DNA of 64,000 bases. Source: Pectobacterium polonicum (lineage in GTDB: Bacteria; Pseudomonadota; Gammaproteobacteria; Enterobacterales; Enterobacteriaceae). The notes beneath the pieces are model-generated. The model searched no databases and was not told the DNA's origin. It worked only from the letters and a program-made list of their open reading frames with translations. The stretch lies in assembly GCF_005497185.1 (NCBI RefSeq), contig NZ_RJTN01000004.1, positions 124,001-188,000 of the forward strand. The letters are read 5' to 3'. The translations under genes were made by a program, and so were the position numbers. Below are positions 21,038 through 30,252 of this stretch, piece by piece; the first letter of the stretch is position 1, and each line of letters begins with the position of its first letter.

Positions 21038-21560
21038 TTCATCCCTCAGTATTTTTTAATTATTAAAATGGAAATAACACATTCGCAAAAAACCCTGCGA
21101 TACTAATCACATTCTTTAAAATTTTTTTTATTTGTAATTTAATGGCAGATTGACGTTTTCCTTATTGATAAAAAAGTAGCGCAACACCTGTAGTAAAAAC
21201 CACATAGTAACGCGGCTAATTTAACGCTCAGGATGGTTAATCAAATTATTAGGGTTTCTCCGAATTCATTGACCACTAAGCATCAAAAAGAAACATCATG
21301 CCTACAATGGTAAAACATGATTTCATTAAAGCAAATCCGCACTTTTTTTTTGCGACCCGTATCAAGGTTCCATCCGTGATTATTATCATTACAATAGTTT
21401 TTAATCAAAATGGAGGAGCTGTCACATAACCGAGAGATTCGATTTTTAGTTCTTTCTATTTTTTACAAAATAAGGCAGATAGCACCATCCGTTTGCACAA
21501 CTTTCGTTTATGATGTGATGCTGCTACACGGCCTAAGGATAGATAATTAAGGATTAGCGC
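21038..21560. other. Divergent promoter region between the pectate lyase gene and outB
   Basis: About 520 AT-rich bases with no credible gene. It should hold promoters for the pectinase/outC side (minus) and outB (plus). A TGTGATGCTGCTACA stretch at about 21515-21529 is a partial CRP-type site close to outB; this is weak. Confidence 0.5.
21309..21327. promoter_or_regulatory. KdgR-box-like sequence
   Basis: GGTAAAACATGATTTCATT resembles the KdgR operator AATRAAA-N5-TTTCATT, with a complete right half and an imperfect left half. KdgR represses pectinase and out genes in soft-rot bacteria, so the location between a lyase gene and outB is sensible. It lies some 230-270 bases from both start codons. 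Confidence 0.3.
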
Positions 21561-22112
21561 ATGGACAACGCACCGGACACACAGACACATTCACAACCAG
21601 CGCTACTTGCCAAATATCCGATGCCCGGTTATCTGATGGTTGTTTACGCTTTGCTTTTTATCGCGCTAGGCTGGTTCAGCCACCAGCGCTGGGGTAGCCC
21701 TACGGCGTCTCCGACAGCCACTTTAGCCGTTCACGCCGCGGCCTTGCCGGCGGTTGAGGGACAAGCACTCGCGGCTACGGAGGTACGTGCTGATACACCA
21801 GTGTCCCCTGAGAAAAAGACCACGCTGCCATTACCTGCTATCAGCAATGGCGAAATTCCGCCGCTGACCTACAGCGCACATGTTTATACGTCCGACGAAG
21901 CCAAGCGCAGTATCACACTCAACGGCCTACAGTTCCGAGAAGGTGATTCGCCAGTAGAAGGGCTCACCATAGAACAGATCCAGCAAGATATGACGATTTT
22001 CAGCGTAGAGGGCGAGGTATTTATTCTGGAAGCACTGGAAGACTGGCCAGGCGGAAAATTCAACGAAAATGAACGTTCCGCCGACGATGAAAGTGGAAGC
22101 GTCGCGCCTTAG
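21561..22112 (+). CDS. outB: Type II secretion accessory protein OutB (GspB)
   Basis: 183 residues. A single transmembrane helix (about residues 20-38, YLMVVYALLFIALGWFS) after a short cytoplasmic tail, a proline/alanine-rich linker, and a C-terminal domain with YTSDEAKRSITLNGLQFREGDSPVEGLTIEQI, the conserved GspB/PulB domain. In Dickeya OutB contacts the secretin OutD and helps it function. Convergent with outS: the two stop codons overlap (22109-22112). Confidence 0.92.
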   Translation: MDNAPDTQTHSQPALLAKYPMPGYLMVVYALLFIALGWFSHQRWGSPTASPTATLAVHAAALPAVEGQALAATEVRADTPVSPEKKTTLPLPAISNGEIPPLTYSAHVYTSDEAKRSITLNGLQFREGDSPVEGLTIEQIQQDMTIFSVEGEVFILEALEDWPGGKFNENERSADDESGSVAP

Positions 22113-22522
22113 CCGTGGTTGCGCATGGCATCAATAAACGGTGCCAGCGTACGGTTAAATTCCGAACACTGCGCCTCTTTTGGCGTACTGTCTTTTAATA
22201 ACCCTTGATACAGACTTTCACTGCGCTGCGGCAAAGCCTGATAGTTCGCAACATTCCAGCCTCTTTGCTTCGCCACAGCTAATGCCACATTGGCAACCGT
22301 CGCATCATCGGGAAGATCGCTACGATTACATTTCGATTTAAGATATCGGGTGGCAGCAACCAATGACGACAGCTGATTCAGTTGATCGTTAGGAGAAACG
22401 GTTACCGCAGAAGACTGGCCTGCCACCGTTCCTTTGTGGGCAGACGTTCCTGTTTGTTGGCACCCGGCCAGCGTGACGCAAAGCAGCGTTAACGCAGAAA
22501 ATTTAGACAGAGATAACGACAT
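22109..22522 (-). CDS. outS: Type II secretion pilotin OutS (GspS), lipoprotein
   Basis: 137 residues from the ATG at 22522, which follows AGGATGAGTTTGTC; the frame is open 12 codons further but that part has no signal character. Lipobox LTLLCVTLAGC, then a helical domain with two cysteines (KSKCNRSDLPDDATVANVALAVAKQRGWN and KEAQCSEF), as in the four-helix PulS/OutS pilotins. OutS escorts the secretin OutD to the outer membrane by binding its C-terminal tail. In this genome it is separated from outD by outB and two pectinase genes. Confidence 0.92.
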   Translation of the reverse strand: MSLSLSKFSALTLLCVTLAGCQQTGTSAHKGTVAGQSSAVTVSPNDQLNQLSSLVAATRYLKSKCNRSDLPDDATVANVALAVAKQRGWNVANYQALPQRSESLYQGLLKDSTPKEAQCSEFNRTLAPFIDAMRNHG

Positions 22523-22598
22523 GACAAACTCATCCTGATTGAGATTAACGGTAGGCATTCTAGCAAATGATAAGCCGCTGTCACGGCATGTTTATGTC

Positions 22599-22622
22599 GC
22601 TCCCAGTCAGACGACTGGGAGC
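22599..22622. terminator. Perfect 10-base hairpin downstream of alaC
   Basis: GCTCCCAGTC-AGAC-GACTGGGAGC lies 9 bases past the alaC stop on the minus strand. There is no clear U-run, so termination may be weak or Rho-assisted; the position right after a stop codon supports the call. Confidence 0.6.
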
Positions 22623-22630
22623 CGAGGATA

Positions 22631-23872
22631 TCAGGCAACAGAGCCTTTTCCTGATGAAGGTTTAGCCGTCGGTAAAATACCATCGGCGCGAAACATCGCC
22701 TTAATACCGCGCACCGCCTGCCGAATACGATCCTGATTTTCGATCAAGGCAAACCGGACATGGGTGTCGCCATAATCTCCAAAACCAATTCCAGGTGAAA
22801 CACACACCTTCGCTTCCGATAGCAGGCGCTTGGCAAACTCCAGCGACCCCAAGTGCGCATAGGCATCAGGAATTTTCGCCCACACGTACATTGACGCTTT
22901 CGGTTCATCAACCATCCAACCTGCCTCATGCAGACCGCGCACCAAAACGTTACGGCGCTGGCGATACTGCTCGGCAATATCACGTACACATTGCTGATCG
23001 CCTTCCAACGCGGCGATTGCGGCAACCTGCAACGGCGTAAACGTACCGTAATCGTGATAGCTCTTGATCCGTGCTAATGCGTTGACCAGTTCAGGGTTTC
23101 CGACCATAAAGCCAATGCGCCAGCCTGCCATGTTATAGCTTTTGGACAGCGTGAAGAACTCTACTGCGATGTCCTTTGCGCCGGGAACCTGCATGATCGA
23201 CGGTGCCTTCCAGTCGTCATACACAATATCGGCATAGGCCAAATCATGGATCACCAACACATTGTACTGTTTCGCTAACTTAACAACGCGCTCAAAGAAA
23301 TCCAGTTCGACGCACTGCGCCGTCGGGTTCGACGGGAAGCCAAGAATCATCATTTTCGGCTTCGGAATACTCTCGCGGATCGCACGTTCTAATTCATTAA
23401 AGAAATCGACACCCTCCACTAGCGGCACAGAACGCACCTGGGCTCCAGCAATCACCGCACCATAAATGTGAATCGGATAACTTGGGTTCGGCACCAGCAC
23501 CGTATCACCATGATCCAATGTTGCCAGCATCAGGTGCGCCAACCCCTCTTTGGAACCAATAGTGACGATAGCCTCGCTTTCAGGATCGATATCAACCTCA
23601 TAGCGTTCGGCATACCAGCGAGAGATCGCACGGCGTAAGCGCGGAATACCTCGGGATGTCGAATAGCCATGGGTATCTTCGCGTTGTGCAACCGTACAAA
23701 GTTTTTCCACGATATGAGGAGGCGTTGGGCCGTCAGGGTTACCCATGCTGAAATCAATAATGTCTTCGCCACGACGACGCGCAGCCATTTTTAATTCAGC
23801 AGTAATATTAAATACATACGGGGGAAGACGATCGATGCGCGTAAAACGGCGCGGAGAAGTAGAATCAGCCAT
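22631..23872 (-). CDS. alaC: Alanine transaminase AlaC (YfdZ family)
   Basis: 413 residues of fold-type I, class I/II aminotransferase. It makes alanine from pyruvate and glutamate. The PLP-lysine motif [15 protein letters not shown] (about residue 245), the [10 protein letters not shown] and GFPSNPTAQ loops and the conserved arginine region [20 protein letters not shown] are all clear; the N-terminus [20 protein letters not shown] is typical of AlaC. Cytoplasmic. Divergent from a D/L-amino acid gene pair, which suggests that this locus as a whole handles alanine and glutamate stereochemistry. Confidence 0.95.
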   Translation of the reverse strand: MADSTSPRRFTRIDRLPPYVFNITAELKMAARRRGEDIIDFSMGNPDGPTPPHIVEKLCTVAQREDTHGYSTSRGIPRLRRAISRWYAERYEVDIDPESEAIVTIGSKEGLAHLMLATLDHGDTVLVPNPSYPIHIYGAVIAGAQVRSVPLVEGVDFFNELERAIRESIPKPKMMILGFPSNPTAQCVELDFFERVVKLAKQYNVLVIHDLAYADIVYDDWKAPSIMQVPGAKDIAVEFFTLSKSYNMAGWRIGFMVGNPELVNALARIKSYHDYGTFTPLQVAAIAALEGDQQCVRDIAEQYRQRRNVLVRGLHEAGWMVDEPKASMYVWAKIPDAYAHLGSLEFAKRLLSEAKVCVSPGIGFGDYGDTHVRFALIENQDRIRQAVRGIKAMFRADGILPTAKPSSGKGSVA

Positions 23873-24239
23873 AACATCCTCAAATTAACGTGAGCGCCCG
23901 GACCGTCCGAGCGACGCAGTGCCTGTAAAAGGCACTCTACTCAACATCTTTCGAATCGCACGAAGCCAGTTTTCGTTGACTACCGCTTTCGTTAACCACA
24001 AGAGCACATGCGACCTGAAGTGTGATGAGTCTATTCAAGCTATCCCAGATAATTCGCTCTGTCGATACCCGTTCATAAATTTTCTCGGTCTGGAAGTAAC
24101 CCCCCATTTATTTCTGGCTAAAATCGCGAAAAATAAAGAATACGCGCCGGAAGAAGCATTACACTTTACAACCCGATCAGGCCTTCTAAGCTCGGGACAC
24201 GAGATGGTTGATTTGAGAGGAGGACTCAAGAGTAAGCCT
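23873..24239. other. Intergenic region between alaC and dgcA
   Basis: About 370 bases. The plus-strand frame of the epimerase stays open back to 23919, but these 107 codons do not resemble the enolase superfamily and the true protein starts at 24240. It should contain the divergent promoters; I see no clear operator or RNA. Confidence 0.5.
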
Positions 24240-25220
24240 ATGACCGAGATGCGATTTTTCACCGAAAGTTGGCCAATAGAGGGCGCATTTACCATTTCAC
24301 GCGGCAGCAAGCGTCAGGCCGATGTCGTTGTCGTGGCGCTTCAGTGCAATAACATAACGGGCTATGGCGAGTGCGTCCCCTATTCGCGCTACGGTGAATC
24401 TCTGGATAGCGTAATAGCTCAGCTCACGTCACTGAACAGCGACGTTCGTAATGGTTTAGACCGAGAGCACTTGCAAACCATCCTGCCTGCCGGCGCGGCA
24501 CGCAATGCGCTCGATTGCGCGTTCTGGGATCTGGAGTGCAAACAACATCAGCAGCGCATTTGGCAGCGCCTGAATCTTCCTTTGCCTACCGCACTGGAGA
24601 CGGCCTATACGCTATCGCTTGATACACCAGATGGTATGCGACACGCCGCAATATGCAATGCCCATCGCCCTCTTCTCAAGTTAAAACTGGCTGACACCGA
24701 CGATCTGGCCAGAGTGGCAGCCGTCCGCGAAGGAGCCCCATTGGCTCGCCTGATTGTCGATGCCAATGAAGGATGGGATACCGATCGCTATCTGACGCTG
24801 GTTCCTGAACTCGCCGCGCTTGGCGTAACGATGATCGAGCAACCTTTCCCGGCAGGTCAGGATGACGTGCTGGCAGATCTACCCCGCCCTATTCCCGTCT
24901 GTGCCGATGAGTCCTGTCATGACAGTCAGTCGCTAACCGCTCTGATAGGGCGCTATGACATGATTAACATCAAGCTGGATAAAACCGGTGGACTGACTGA
25001 AGCCTTGCGTTTGCGAAAATACGCGCAGGAACAAGGTTTAAAAATCATGGTCGGCTGCATGGTAAGCACATCGCTGTCGATGGCTCCTGCATTTGTCGTA
25101 GCGCAGGGTGCCACCGTGGTCGATTTGGATGGTCCGCTGCTCTTACAGCGCGATCGCAATAACGGGTTGCATTATAACGGTAGCGAAATATTACCGCCCA
25201 ACGCATTATTGTGGGGATAA
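24240..25220 (+). CDS. dgcA: L-Ala-D/L-Glu epimerase (dipeptide epimerase, enolase superfamily)
   Basis: About 326 residues. It interconverts L-Ala-D-Glu and L-Ala-L-Glu, a step in reuse of cell-wall muropeptides. The enolase-superfamily residues are in place: the KLKL lysine pair (general base), metal ligands in IVDANEGW, MIEQPF and VCADESCHD, and the second catalytic lysine in NIKLDKTGG; the N-terminal capping domain has GYGECVPYSRYGES. I start at MTEMRFF because this matches E. coli YcjG; a GGAGGA lies 15-20 bases upstream, farther than usual. Followed by a D-amino acid transaminase 42 bases later. Confidence 0.92.
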   Translation: MTEMRFFTESWPIEGAFTISRGSKRQADVVVVALQCNNITGYGECVPYSRYGESLDSVIAQLTSLNSDVRNGLDREHLQTILPAGAARNALDCAFWDLECKQHQQRIWQRLNLPLPTALETAYTLSLDTPDGMRHAAICNAHRPLLKLKLADTDDLARVAAVREGAPLARLIVDANEGWDTDRYLTLVPELAALGVTMIEQPFPAGQDDVLADLPRPIPVCADESCHDSQSLTALIGRYDMINIKLDKTGGLTEALRLRKYAQEQGLKIMVGCMVSTSLSMAPAFVVAQGATVVDLDGPLLLQRDRNNGLHYNGSEILPPNALLWG

Positions 25221-25262
25221 CGTGTATTAACCTGCATTGAGCAACTATTAAGGAGTGTTGTG

Positions 25263-26123
25263 ATGCAACGTCTTGTTTACGTTGATGGACAGTATTTAGA
25301 AGAGAATGAAGCGAAAATTTCCGTATTTGACCGTGGCTTCCTGTTTGCCGACGCTGTCTATGAAGTGACTGCGGTAATCGATGGCAAGCTGGTTGATTTT
25401 CCCGATCACATCACTCGCCTGCAACGCTCCTGCCGCGAATTATCGCTGACGCTGCCCGTCACCGCTGAGGCGCTCAAAGATATTCACGACGAACTGATCG
25501 GCAAAAACGATCTGCAAGAAGGTGCGATCTACTTACAGCTTAGCCGCGGCAATGCTGGCGATCGTGATTTCTATTTCCCTTCTGCGGACGTCAAATCCAC
25601 GCTGGTTTTATTCACTCAGGCTCGTTCGCTGGTCGGCAACCCTAAGGCAACAACGGGGTTACACATTGTCACCACCGAGGATATCCGCTGGCACCGTCGG
25701 GATATCAAAACCGTCAGCCTGCTCGCTGCCAGCCTGGCGAAAGAGTATGCCCACGCCAATAAGGCCGATGACGCCTTCTTTGTCGAAGATGGCTTCATCA
25801 CCGAAGGCAGCTCTTGCAACTGCTACATCGTCCTGCATGACAACACGGTGGTAACCCGACCGCTTAGCAACGATATTCTGCACGGCATCACACGTCAGTC
25901 GCTGCTCAAACTGGCAGAAAAGGATGGTATTACGCTAGAAGAACGCTGTTTTACACCAGAAGAGGCGTATCACGCCAAAGAGATTTTTGTCAGTTCAGCC
26001 ACTATGCTTGTCCTTCCTGTCGTCATGCTGGATGGAAAAACGATCGGCGATGGCAAGCCAGGTCACATTACTCAACGGCTACGTGACATCTATCTCGATA
26101 TGATTAAACAGCAGGGAAAATAG
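25263..26123 (+). CDS. dat: D-amino acid transaminase (fold type IV, PLP-dependent)
   Basis: 286 residues. Reversible transfer of the amino group between D-alanine and 2-oxoglutarate, giving D-glutamate and pyruvate. Family marks: FDRGFLFADAVYEVT at the N-terminus, the PLP-lysine in RRDIKTVSLLA, FVEDGFITEGSSCNCYIV, and SNDILHGITRQSLL. The ATG at 25263 has AGGAG seven bases upstream; a GTG one codon earlier is less likely. E. coli has no such gene. Together with dgcA it would link muropeptide-derived D-glutamate to D-alanine pools. Branched-chain transaminase (IlvE-type) activity is an alternative but the length and motifs favour Dat. Confidence 0.9.
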   Translation: MQRLVYVDGQYLEENEAKISVFDRGFLFADAVYEVTAVIDGKLVDFPDHITRLQRSCRELSLTLPVTAEALKDIHDELIGKNDLQEGAIYLQLSRGNAGDRDFYFPSADVKSTLVLFTQARSLVGNPKATTGLHIVTTEDIRWHRRDIKTVSLLAASLAKEYAHANKADDAFFVEDGFITEGSSCNCYIVLHDNTVVTRPLSNDILHGITRQSLLKLAEKDGITLEERCFTPEEAYHAKEIFVSSATMLVLPVVMLDGKTIGDGKPGHITQRLRDIYLDMIKQQGK

Positions 26124-26156
26124 CCGCCATTCACGCTTCGTGCGGCATAGATGTTC

Positions 26157-26188
26157 ATCCGTTATCCGTTCAATACCGGATAACGGAT
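26157..26188. terminator. Hairpin between convergent dat and the mechanosensitive channel gene
   Basis: ATCCGTTATCCG-TTCAATAC-CGGATAACGGAT, a perfect 12-base stem with an 8-base loop. No strong T-run on either side, but the placement between two convergent stops fits a bidirectional terminator. Confidence 0.7.
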
Positions 26189-26199
26189 AGCTGAGTAGA

Positions 26200-28653
26200 T
26201 TATTTATCCTCCCCCGAGATACTATCAGGCAGCGCTAGCCCCGAATTTTCCAGCACCATCTTCTGCGGCACAGCCAGTGGAATGTTTGAGGCACGTAACC
26301 GTTTGATAATCGCAAACAACAGGTCGCTTTTCGCTTCCGATACCATTCTCGGGCTACTGACATAGCCCGTCACACTCAACACCATGCCTGTCGGGTTCAG
26401 TTGGCTGAATTTCACTGACGGTGCTGGTGATTCCAAAATAGCATCGTGGTTGATATAAGCGTCCAGCAACAGGGTTCGGACTTCTTCAGGATCGATATCC
26501 AACGGGAACGTCAGCGCCAGCGTCGCAACCCCAAACGGGTTCCCCATGGTAATATTGCGCACATTCTGTGAGATGAATTGAGAATTCGGCACGATTACCG
26601 TCGAACGGTCGCCTAGTTGAATTTCCGTCGCACGCACATTAATCCGACGAATATCGCCCTCAACCCCGCTGATACTCACTGAATCCCCGACTTTCACCGG
26701 ACGCTCCGTCAATAGAATCAGGCCAGAGATAAAGTTCTTCACTATCTCCTGTAAGCCAAAACCGATACCCACCGACAGCGCGCTGACAATCCACGCCAGC
26801 TTGTTCCATTGAATCCCCAATGTCGCTAACGTCAGCAGGATAATCAGGATATAGCCGATGTTGCTGAACAGCGTCACCAGCGACGCCCGGATTCCACGTT
26901 CCAGCGTCGTTTTAGGAAGAAACTCGTCTTCCAACCAGCGTTTTGAGGAGCGTAAAACATAAACCCCAACGACCAGAAAGAGCACGGCATTGACCAGATG
27001 AGCAGGCACGATGCTCAAGGTTTCCAACCCTTTGCCACCCCAGATTTCAACGGCTTTTTGCACCAACTCCAGAGGTGTAGTCGTGCCAAATGTGCCGTTT
27101 AGTAAGGCAACGGCCGCCATCAAGATTAAAAAGACTTTACCGCCAGCCGACAGAAGCAATGTGGCTTGAGCCAGATGCCGATCGTCCAAATTGAGCGAAT
27201 TTTTCATTCGCTTGCCGCTGGCATTGTTGGGAGAGAAAAGGCTTTCGCAGATATCGGTAATAAACGTTGAGAACAAATACAGGCAGGAGAACACCATGCC
27301 AATCCACACCAGTTCGAACGCCAGGAAACGAGCCAGTGAGATATAACCGATGACCAACGACACCAGAATTGAGAATGACGTAGCCAATACCGCAAGATGG
27401 ATAATGCCAGATAGCGTCGAACGCGCTTCCGGCTGCTCCCCAGAATGTACCATCTGCCGCCGAATCTGATCGCTTTTTAGCGTGATCGTCCCTGCGGTGA
27501 AGGCTAAGAACAGTGCAGATAAGCCGTTCACCATAATGGTTGCCGCTACCGATGTCCCTACCGTCGCCGTCACTTGTTCAATAAAGCCGAAGATCAGAAT
27601 AATACCGGCGGCAACAACAGGAAACGGCTTCATGGCCTTTGCGACTGGGTTAGCAATCGCGGGTAAACGCCACGAAGGGCGTTGATTTGACAGAAATGCT
27701 CGCCCCAGTCCAGCAATCATCGAACAGAAGATTGCCTGTCTCACCAACGCATCAAGGAACGACACGACGCGTTCTGTCGCCTCACCATGACGCGTGAACG
27801 TAAAATCAATCAAATTCACCGCAATACCGATCGTGACTACGGTTGAAATAACCGATGCTGTGGCTAAAAAACTCCGTCGCAAGCGTCCTTCCGGTAACCA
27901 GTGGATTCCCGCCCAGGCCAGATATTTTTCCAGATACCGCCGCCCTGCCGAACTCATAGCCATGGCAATCAGAATCAGGAAAGCAGAACCGTAACGCCAG
28001 TCTGGTTCCCAGGCCACCGTAAAGGCGTCACTTAATTGATCCTGAAAGGTGCTCAGGCGACGGACATCTTCAGCCTGCGGAGCCACAAGCGGTGCCCAGA
28101 AACGCCCGCCCAGAATACTGCCGGAGTTCAATGCCAACTGTGTTTTCAGTGCGCTACGTCGTAGAGTAACAATTTGCGCCGACAGATTAGCGGCACTGGT
28201 GCGTAAAGCCTGAATTTGTTCGATCTGCGCATCCATTTTTGCTTTTTGCGCATTCAGACTGTTGCGCTTACGCGTCACTTCACTGGTTTCATTAAGACTG
28301 GAACCAGACTCTGGCGCGGGCCCTAATACATCCAACTGAGCCTGAATTTGAGCACGTAGCGGCGCAACCGCATTAGAAAGCTCGTTGGCGCTATTCACCA
28401 ATTCCTGTGTCGTGTCATTCAACGCGCCAAATTTGCTGTCGTTATTCGTGCCTGAAACCTGCTGTTTGATGCTATCTAACTGTTTTTGTAGCTTGACCAA
28501 CTCAGCATCAACATTAATTTTTACTGGAGCCTCAGTCTGAGCGGGCTGTGGGTCTGGATCAGAACCCGCATTCGCCGCCGCTGCATATCCAGCAGGCAGC
28601 ACTAACATCGTCAATAGACAAATGCGTAAAAATGCGGATGAAAGAATGTTCAT
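26200..28653 (-). CDS. Large MscS-family mechanosensitive channel with periplasmic DUF3772-type domain
   Basis: 817 residues. Order: signal peptide (to AAAANAG), a periplasmic coiled-coil region rich in Gln/Leu (about 45-180), the DUF3772-type segment, around ten transmembrane helices (about 210-640), then the MscS pore and beta domain: NKLAWIVSALSVGIGFGLQEIVKNFISGLILLTERPVKVGD-type sequence and GDIRRINVRATEIQLGDRSTVIVPNSQF. Such channels open under membrane tension and release solutes in hypo-osmotic shock. Size and layout resemble MscK/MscM-like proteins. No obvious operon partners. Confidence 0.9.
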   Translation of the reverse strand: MNILSSAFLRICLLTMLVLPAGYAAAANAGSDPDPQPAQTEAPVKINVDAELVKLQKQLDSIKQQVSGTNNDSKFGALNDTTQELVNSANELSNAVAPLRAQIQAQLDVLGPAPESGSSLNETSEVTRKRNSLNAQKAKMDAQIEQIQALRTSAANLSAQIVTLRRSALKTQLALNSGSILGGRFWAPLVAPQAEDVRRLSTFQDQLSDAFTVAWEPDWRYGSAFLILIAMAMSSAGRRYLEKYLAWAGIHWLPEGRLRRSFLATASVISTVVTIGIAVNLIDFTFTRHGEATERVVSFLDALVRQAIFCSMIAGLGRAFLSNQRPSWRLPAIANPVAKAMKPFPVVAAGIILIFGFIEQVTATVGTSVAATIMVNGLSALFLAFTAGTITLKSDQIRRQMVHSGEQPEARSTLSGIIHLAVLATSFSILVSLVIGYISLARFLAFELVWIGMVFSCLYLFSTFITDICESLFSPNNASGKRMKNSLNLDDRHLAQATLLLSAGGKVFLILMAAVALLNGTFGTTTPLELVQKAVEIWGGKGLETLSIVPAHLVNAVLFLVVGVYVLRSSKRWLEDEFLPKTTLERGIRASLVTLFSNIGYILIILLTLATLGIQWNKLAWIVSALSVGIGFGLQEIVKNFISGLILLTERPVKVGDSVSISGVEGDIRRINVRATEIQLGDRSTVIVPNSQFISQNVRNITMGNPFGVATLALTFPLDIDPEEVRTLLLDAYINHDAILESPAPSVKFSQLNPTGMVLSVTGYVSSPRMVSEAKSDLLFAIIKRLRASNIPLAVPQKMVLENSGLALPDSISGEDK

Positions 28654-28978
28654 AAATCAAAAGGTTCCAAAGTTCGACGAAATAGCGAATTCATCAATAG
28701 CCAAGCAACGACCCCAGCATGTGAAAGCTGCCTGCACTCATCCCACGTCCAACAAGTGCGGACATAGTGTACCAACAGCGTAGGGCGCAGAATATGCCTG
28801 TTCATAACTTGAAAAGAATTACTGAACGCATCCAGCAGACAAAAATGAAATTTTCATTGCTATGTGTAATTCGTGTGGAGAGGGCTCGCAATTGTGCAAA
28901 AAATTCACACCAGCAAAAGCAATATTCATCAAAGTTGTACAGGGATTCACCGTATAACGTAAATCCCGCGCCAATCCG
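28654..28978. other. Upstream region of the channel gene and the tRNA
   Basis: About 325 bases without a gene. It should carry the promoter of the channel gene on the minus strand; I see no clear operator. Confidence 0.4.
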
Positions 28979-29006
28979 TTGACTCACTGGGGCGTGTGGG
29001 TATAAT
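28979..29006 (+). promoter_or_regulatory. Sigma-70 promoter of tRNA-Arg
   Basis: TTGACT, 16 bases, then TATAAT, 44 bases upstream of the mature tRNA. A GC-rich discriminator (CCAGCGC) follows, as in stringently controlled stable RNA promoters. Confidence 0.85.
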
Positions 29007-29050
29007 CCAGCGCACTGTTGCAACAAGCAGCGGTCACTTCTTTGCGTAAT

Positions 29051-29127
29051 GCGCCCTTAGCTCAGTTGGATAGAGCAACGGCCTTCTAAGCCGTAGGTCA
29101 CAGGTTCGAGCCCTGTAGGGCGTACCA
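29051..29127 (+). tRNA. argU: tRNA-Arg (anticodon UCU), argU equivalent
   Basis: 77 bases folding as a standard cloverleaf: acceptor GCGCCCT pairs with AGGGCGT, the anticodon stem ACGGC/GCCGT encloses CTTCTAA (anticodon TCT), the T loop is GTTCGAG, and CCA is encoded. It reads AGA codons. The sequence is close to E. coli argU, a known prophage attachment site (DLP12). The region beyond it looks accessory. Confidence 0.97.
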
Positions 29128-29140
29128 TTTCGAAGTAAAC

Positions 29141-29164
29141 AGACGTCAACCGACGTCTTTTTTT
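29141..29164 (+). terminator. Rho-independent terminator of tRNA-Arg
   Basis: AGACGTC-AACC-GACGTCT stem-loop immediately followed by seven or more T. Confidence 0.92.
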
Positions 29165-29250
29165 ATGTCTAAAATTCAGTGAATTAGCTATAAATTCGCT
29201 GTTTTCAATCAACCAGACTCTACCGACATCTCCGTACATCAAGTAGGATT

Positions 29251-29301
29251 TGTTGGTATAAGTGATGGTACAAGCCCGTTCAATGAATTCTTATACCAAC
29301 A
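29251..29301. repeat. 12-base perfect inverted repeat downstream of argU
   Basis: TGTTGGTATAAG (29251-29262) and CTTATACCAACA (29290-29301) are perfect inverted copies with a 27-base spacer. Repeats of the TTGGTAT kind often flank P4-type integrase genes next to tRNA sites, so this may be a scar of a lost element. No integrase remains are recognisable between 29165 and 29522; the rest of this stretch shows nothing. Confidence 0.5.
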
Positions 29302-29522
29302 GCCAGCATAACTACACCGCGAAAAATCGAAAAACGCGGCGTGCTTGATGAGTGCGTAAAATTAGTCAAGCCTGTAATCAGGTGTTCCGTTACACCATTA
29401 TCATTCACCGAGCAGAAAATAATCCAGCATCAAGCTATTCGGTGGTAATGCCCCTGCGTGATAACTCCCCTTCTCCACGCAGAGATGCCACACGGTGTGA
29501 CCGTTTTTCCTTCTTTCCTCGA

Positions 29523-29825
29523 TTATTCAAACCACAACGAAGAAAGCCCTATCACCATCACAATGCCCATAACCACCTGAATCAAGACGATAAAAAATGC
29601 AATAACGCCAAGTACTGTAATTTTTCTACGAAGAATAAACGTAATACCGGAAAGTACAGCGCTGAACAGAATTGTTTTAAGCAGGTAAGCTAACGGCACC
29701 ATTGCTGCGTAGCCTGCCTGTACACCGACCATCCCAATAAGACCAAGAAACAAGCCGCCGCAAAAACCCCATCCCCAGAACGTCATCGGCAAACTTAGTT
29801 GCCCAGTTACCAGCTTTTTCAGCAC
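29523..29825 (-). CDS. Small inner-membrane protein of unknown function
   Basis: 100 residues with three hydrophobic segments (about 15-38, 42-62 and 70-95) and almost no soluble part, so an integral membrane protein. GTG start with AAGGG upstream. I do not recognise the family. It stands alone between the argU site and a Nudix gene, in a region that otherwise looks like decayed DNA. Confidence 0.65.
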   Translation of the reverse strand: MLKKLVTGQLSLPMTFWGWGFCGGLFLGLIGMVGVQAGYAAMVPLAYLLKTILFSAVLSGITFILRRKITVLGVIAFFIVLIQVVMGIVMVIGLSSLWFE

Positions 29826-30252
29826 AGTAGCATCCCTTCTATAGTATTAGTGTATTAACAATCATTATCCGCCAGATATTTTGGGCTGCCGCAAACATTA
29901 ATTCCAGCTAAATACGACTTTCGTGAGGGCAAACCGCGGGAAGTGAGAGAGGCTGATGGAACAGATCTATAGTGCGGATAAATGAGTAAATCCAGAAAAG
30001 AATCTCGCCGTGGCTAAAGGATTTTCTGCGCGTCTGGCAGCGTAAACTTATGGCGTTGACGCTGCCATGCATACCGGTCAACTTCGTGCGGAACTGATTG
30101 GTTGGTACAAACCTGTCGCGATTCAGAGCGGACTATCAGATTTGATTTTGCCCTAACGGAAAGCGGCTAAAAAGATCGCCAGACGGCGATCAGAAAAGCT
30201 GCCGTATTGGCAAATCACGCCCCTGGACAGACTTTCAACGCGTCTCACAAAA
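29826..30252. other. Intergenic region, possibly decayed coding DNA
   Basis: About 430 bases. Short open stretches such as 30046-30155 on the plus strand (HTGQLRAELIGWY) have protein-like composition but no start signal and stop codons close by, as in a gene relic. No parent gene recognised. Confidence 0.35.

Noticed and set aside
23919-24239. 107-codon N-terminal extension of the epimerase
   Set aside because: No similarity to the enolase superfamily; the protein start matches YcjG at 24240.
29057-29242. Minus-strand open frame ending in RPTGLEPVTYGLEGRCSIQLS
   Set aside because: It is antisense to tRNA-Arg; such TGLEPVTYG peptides are a well-known artefact of tRNA genes.
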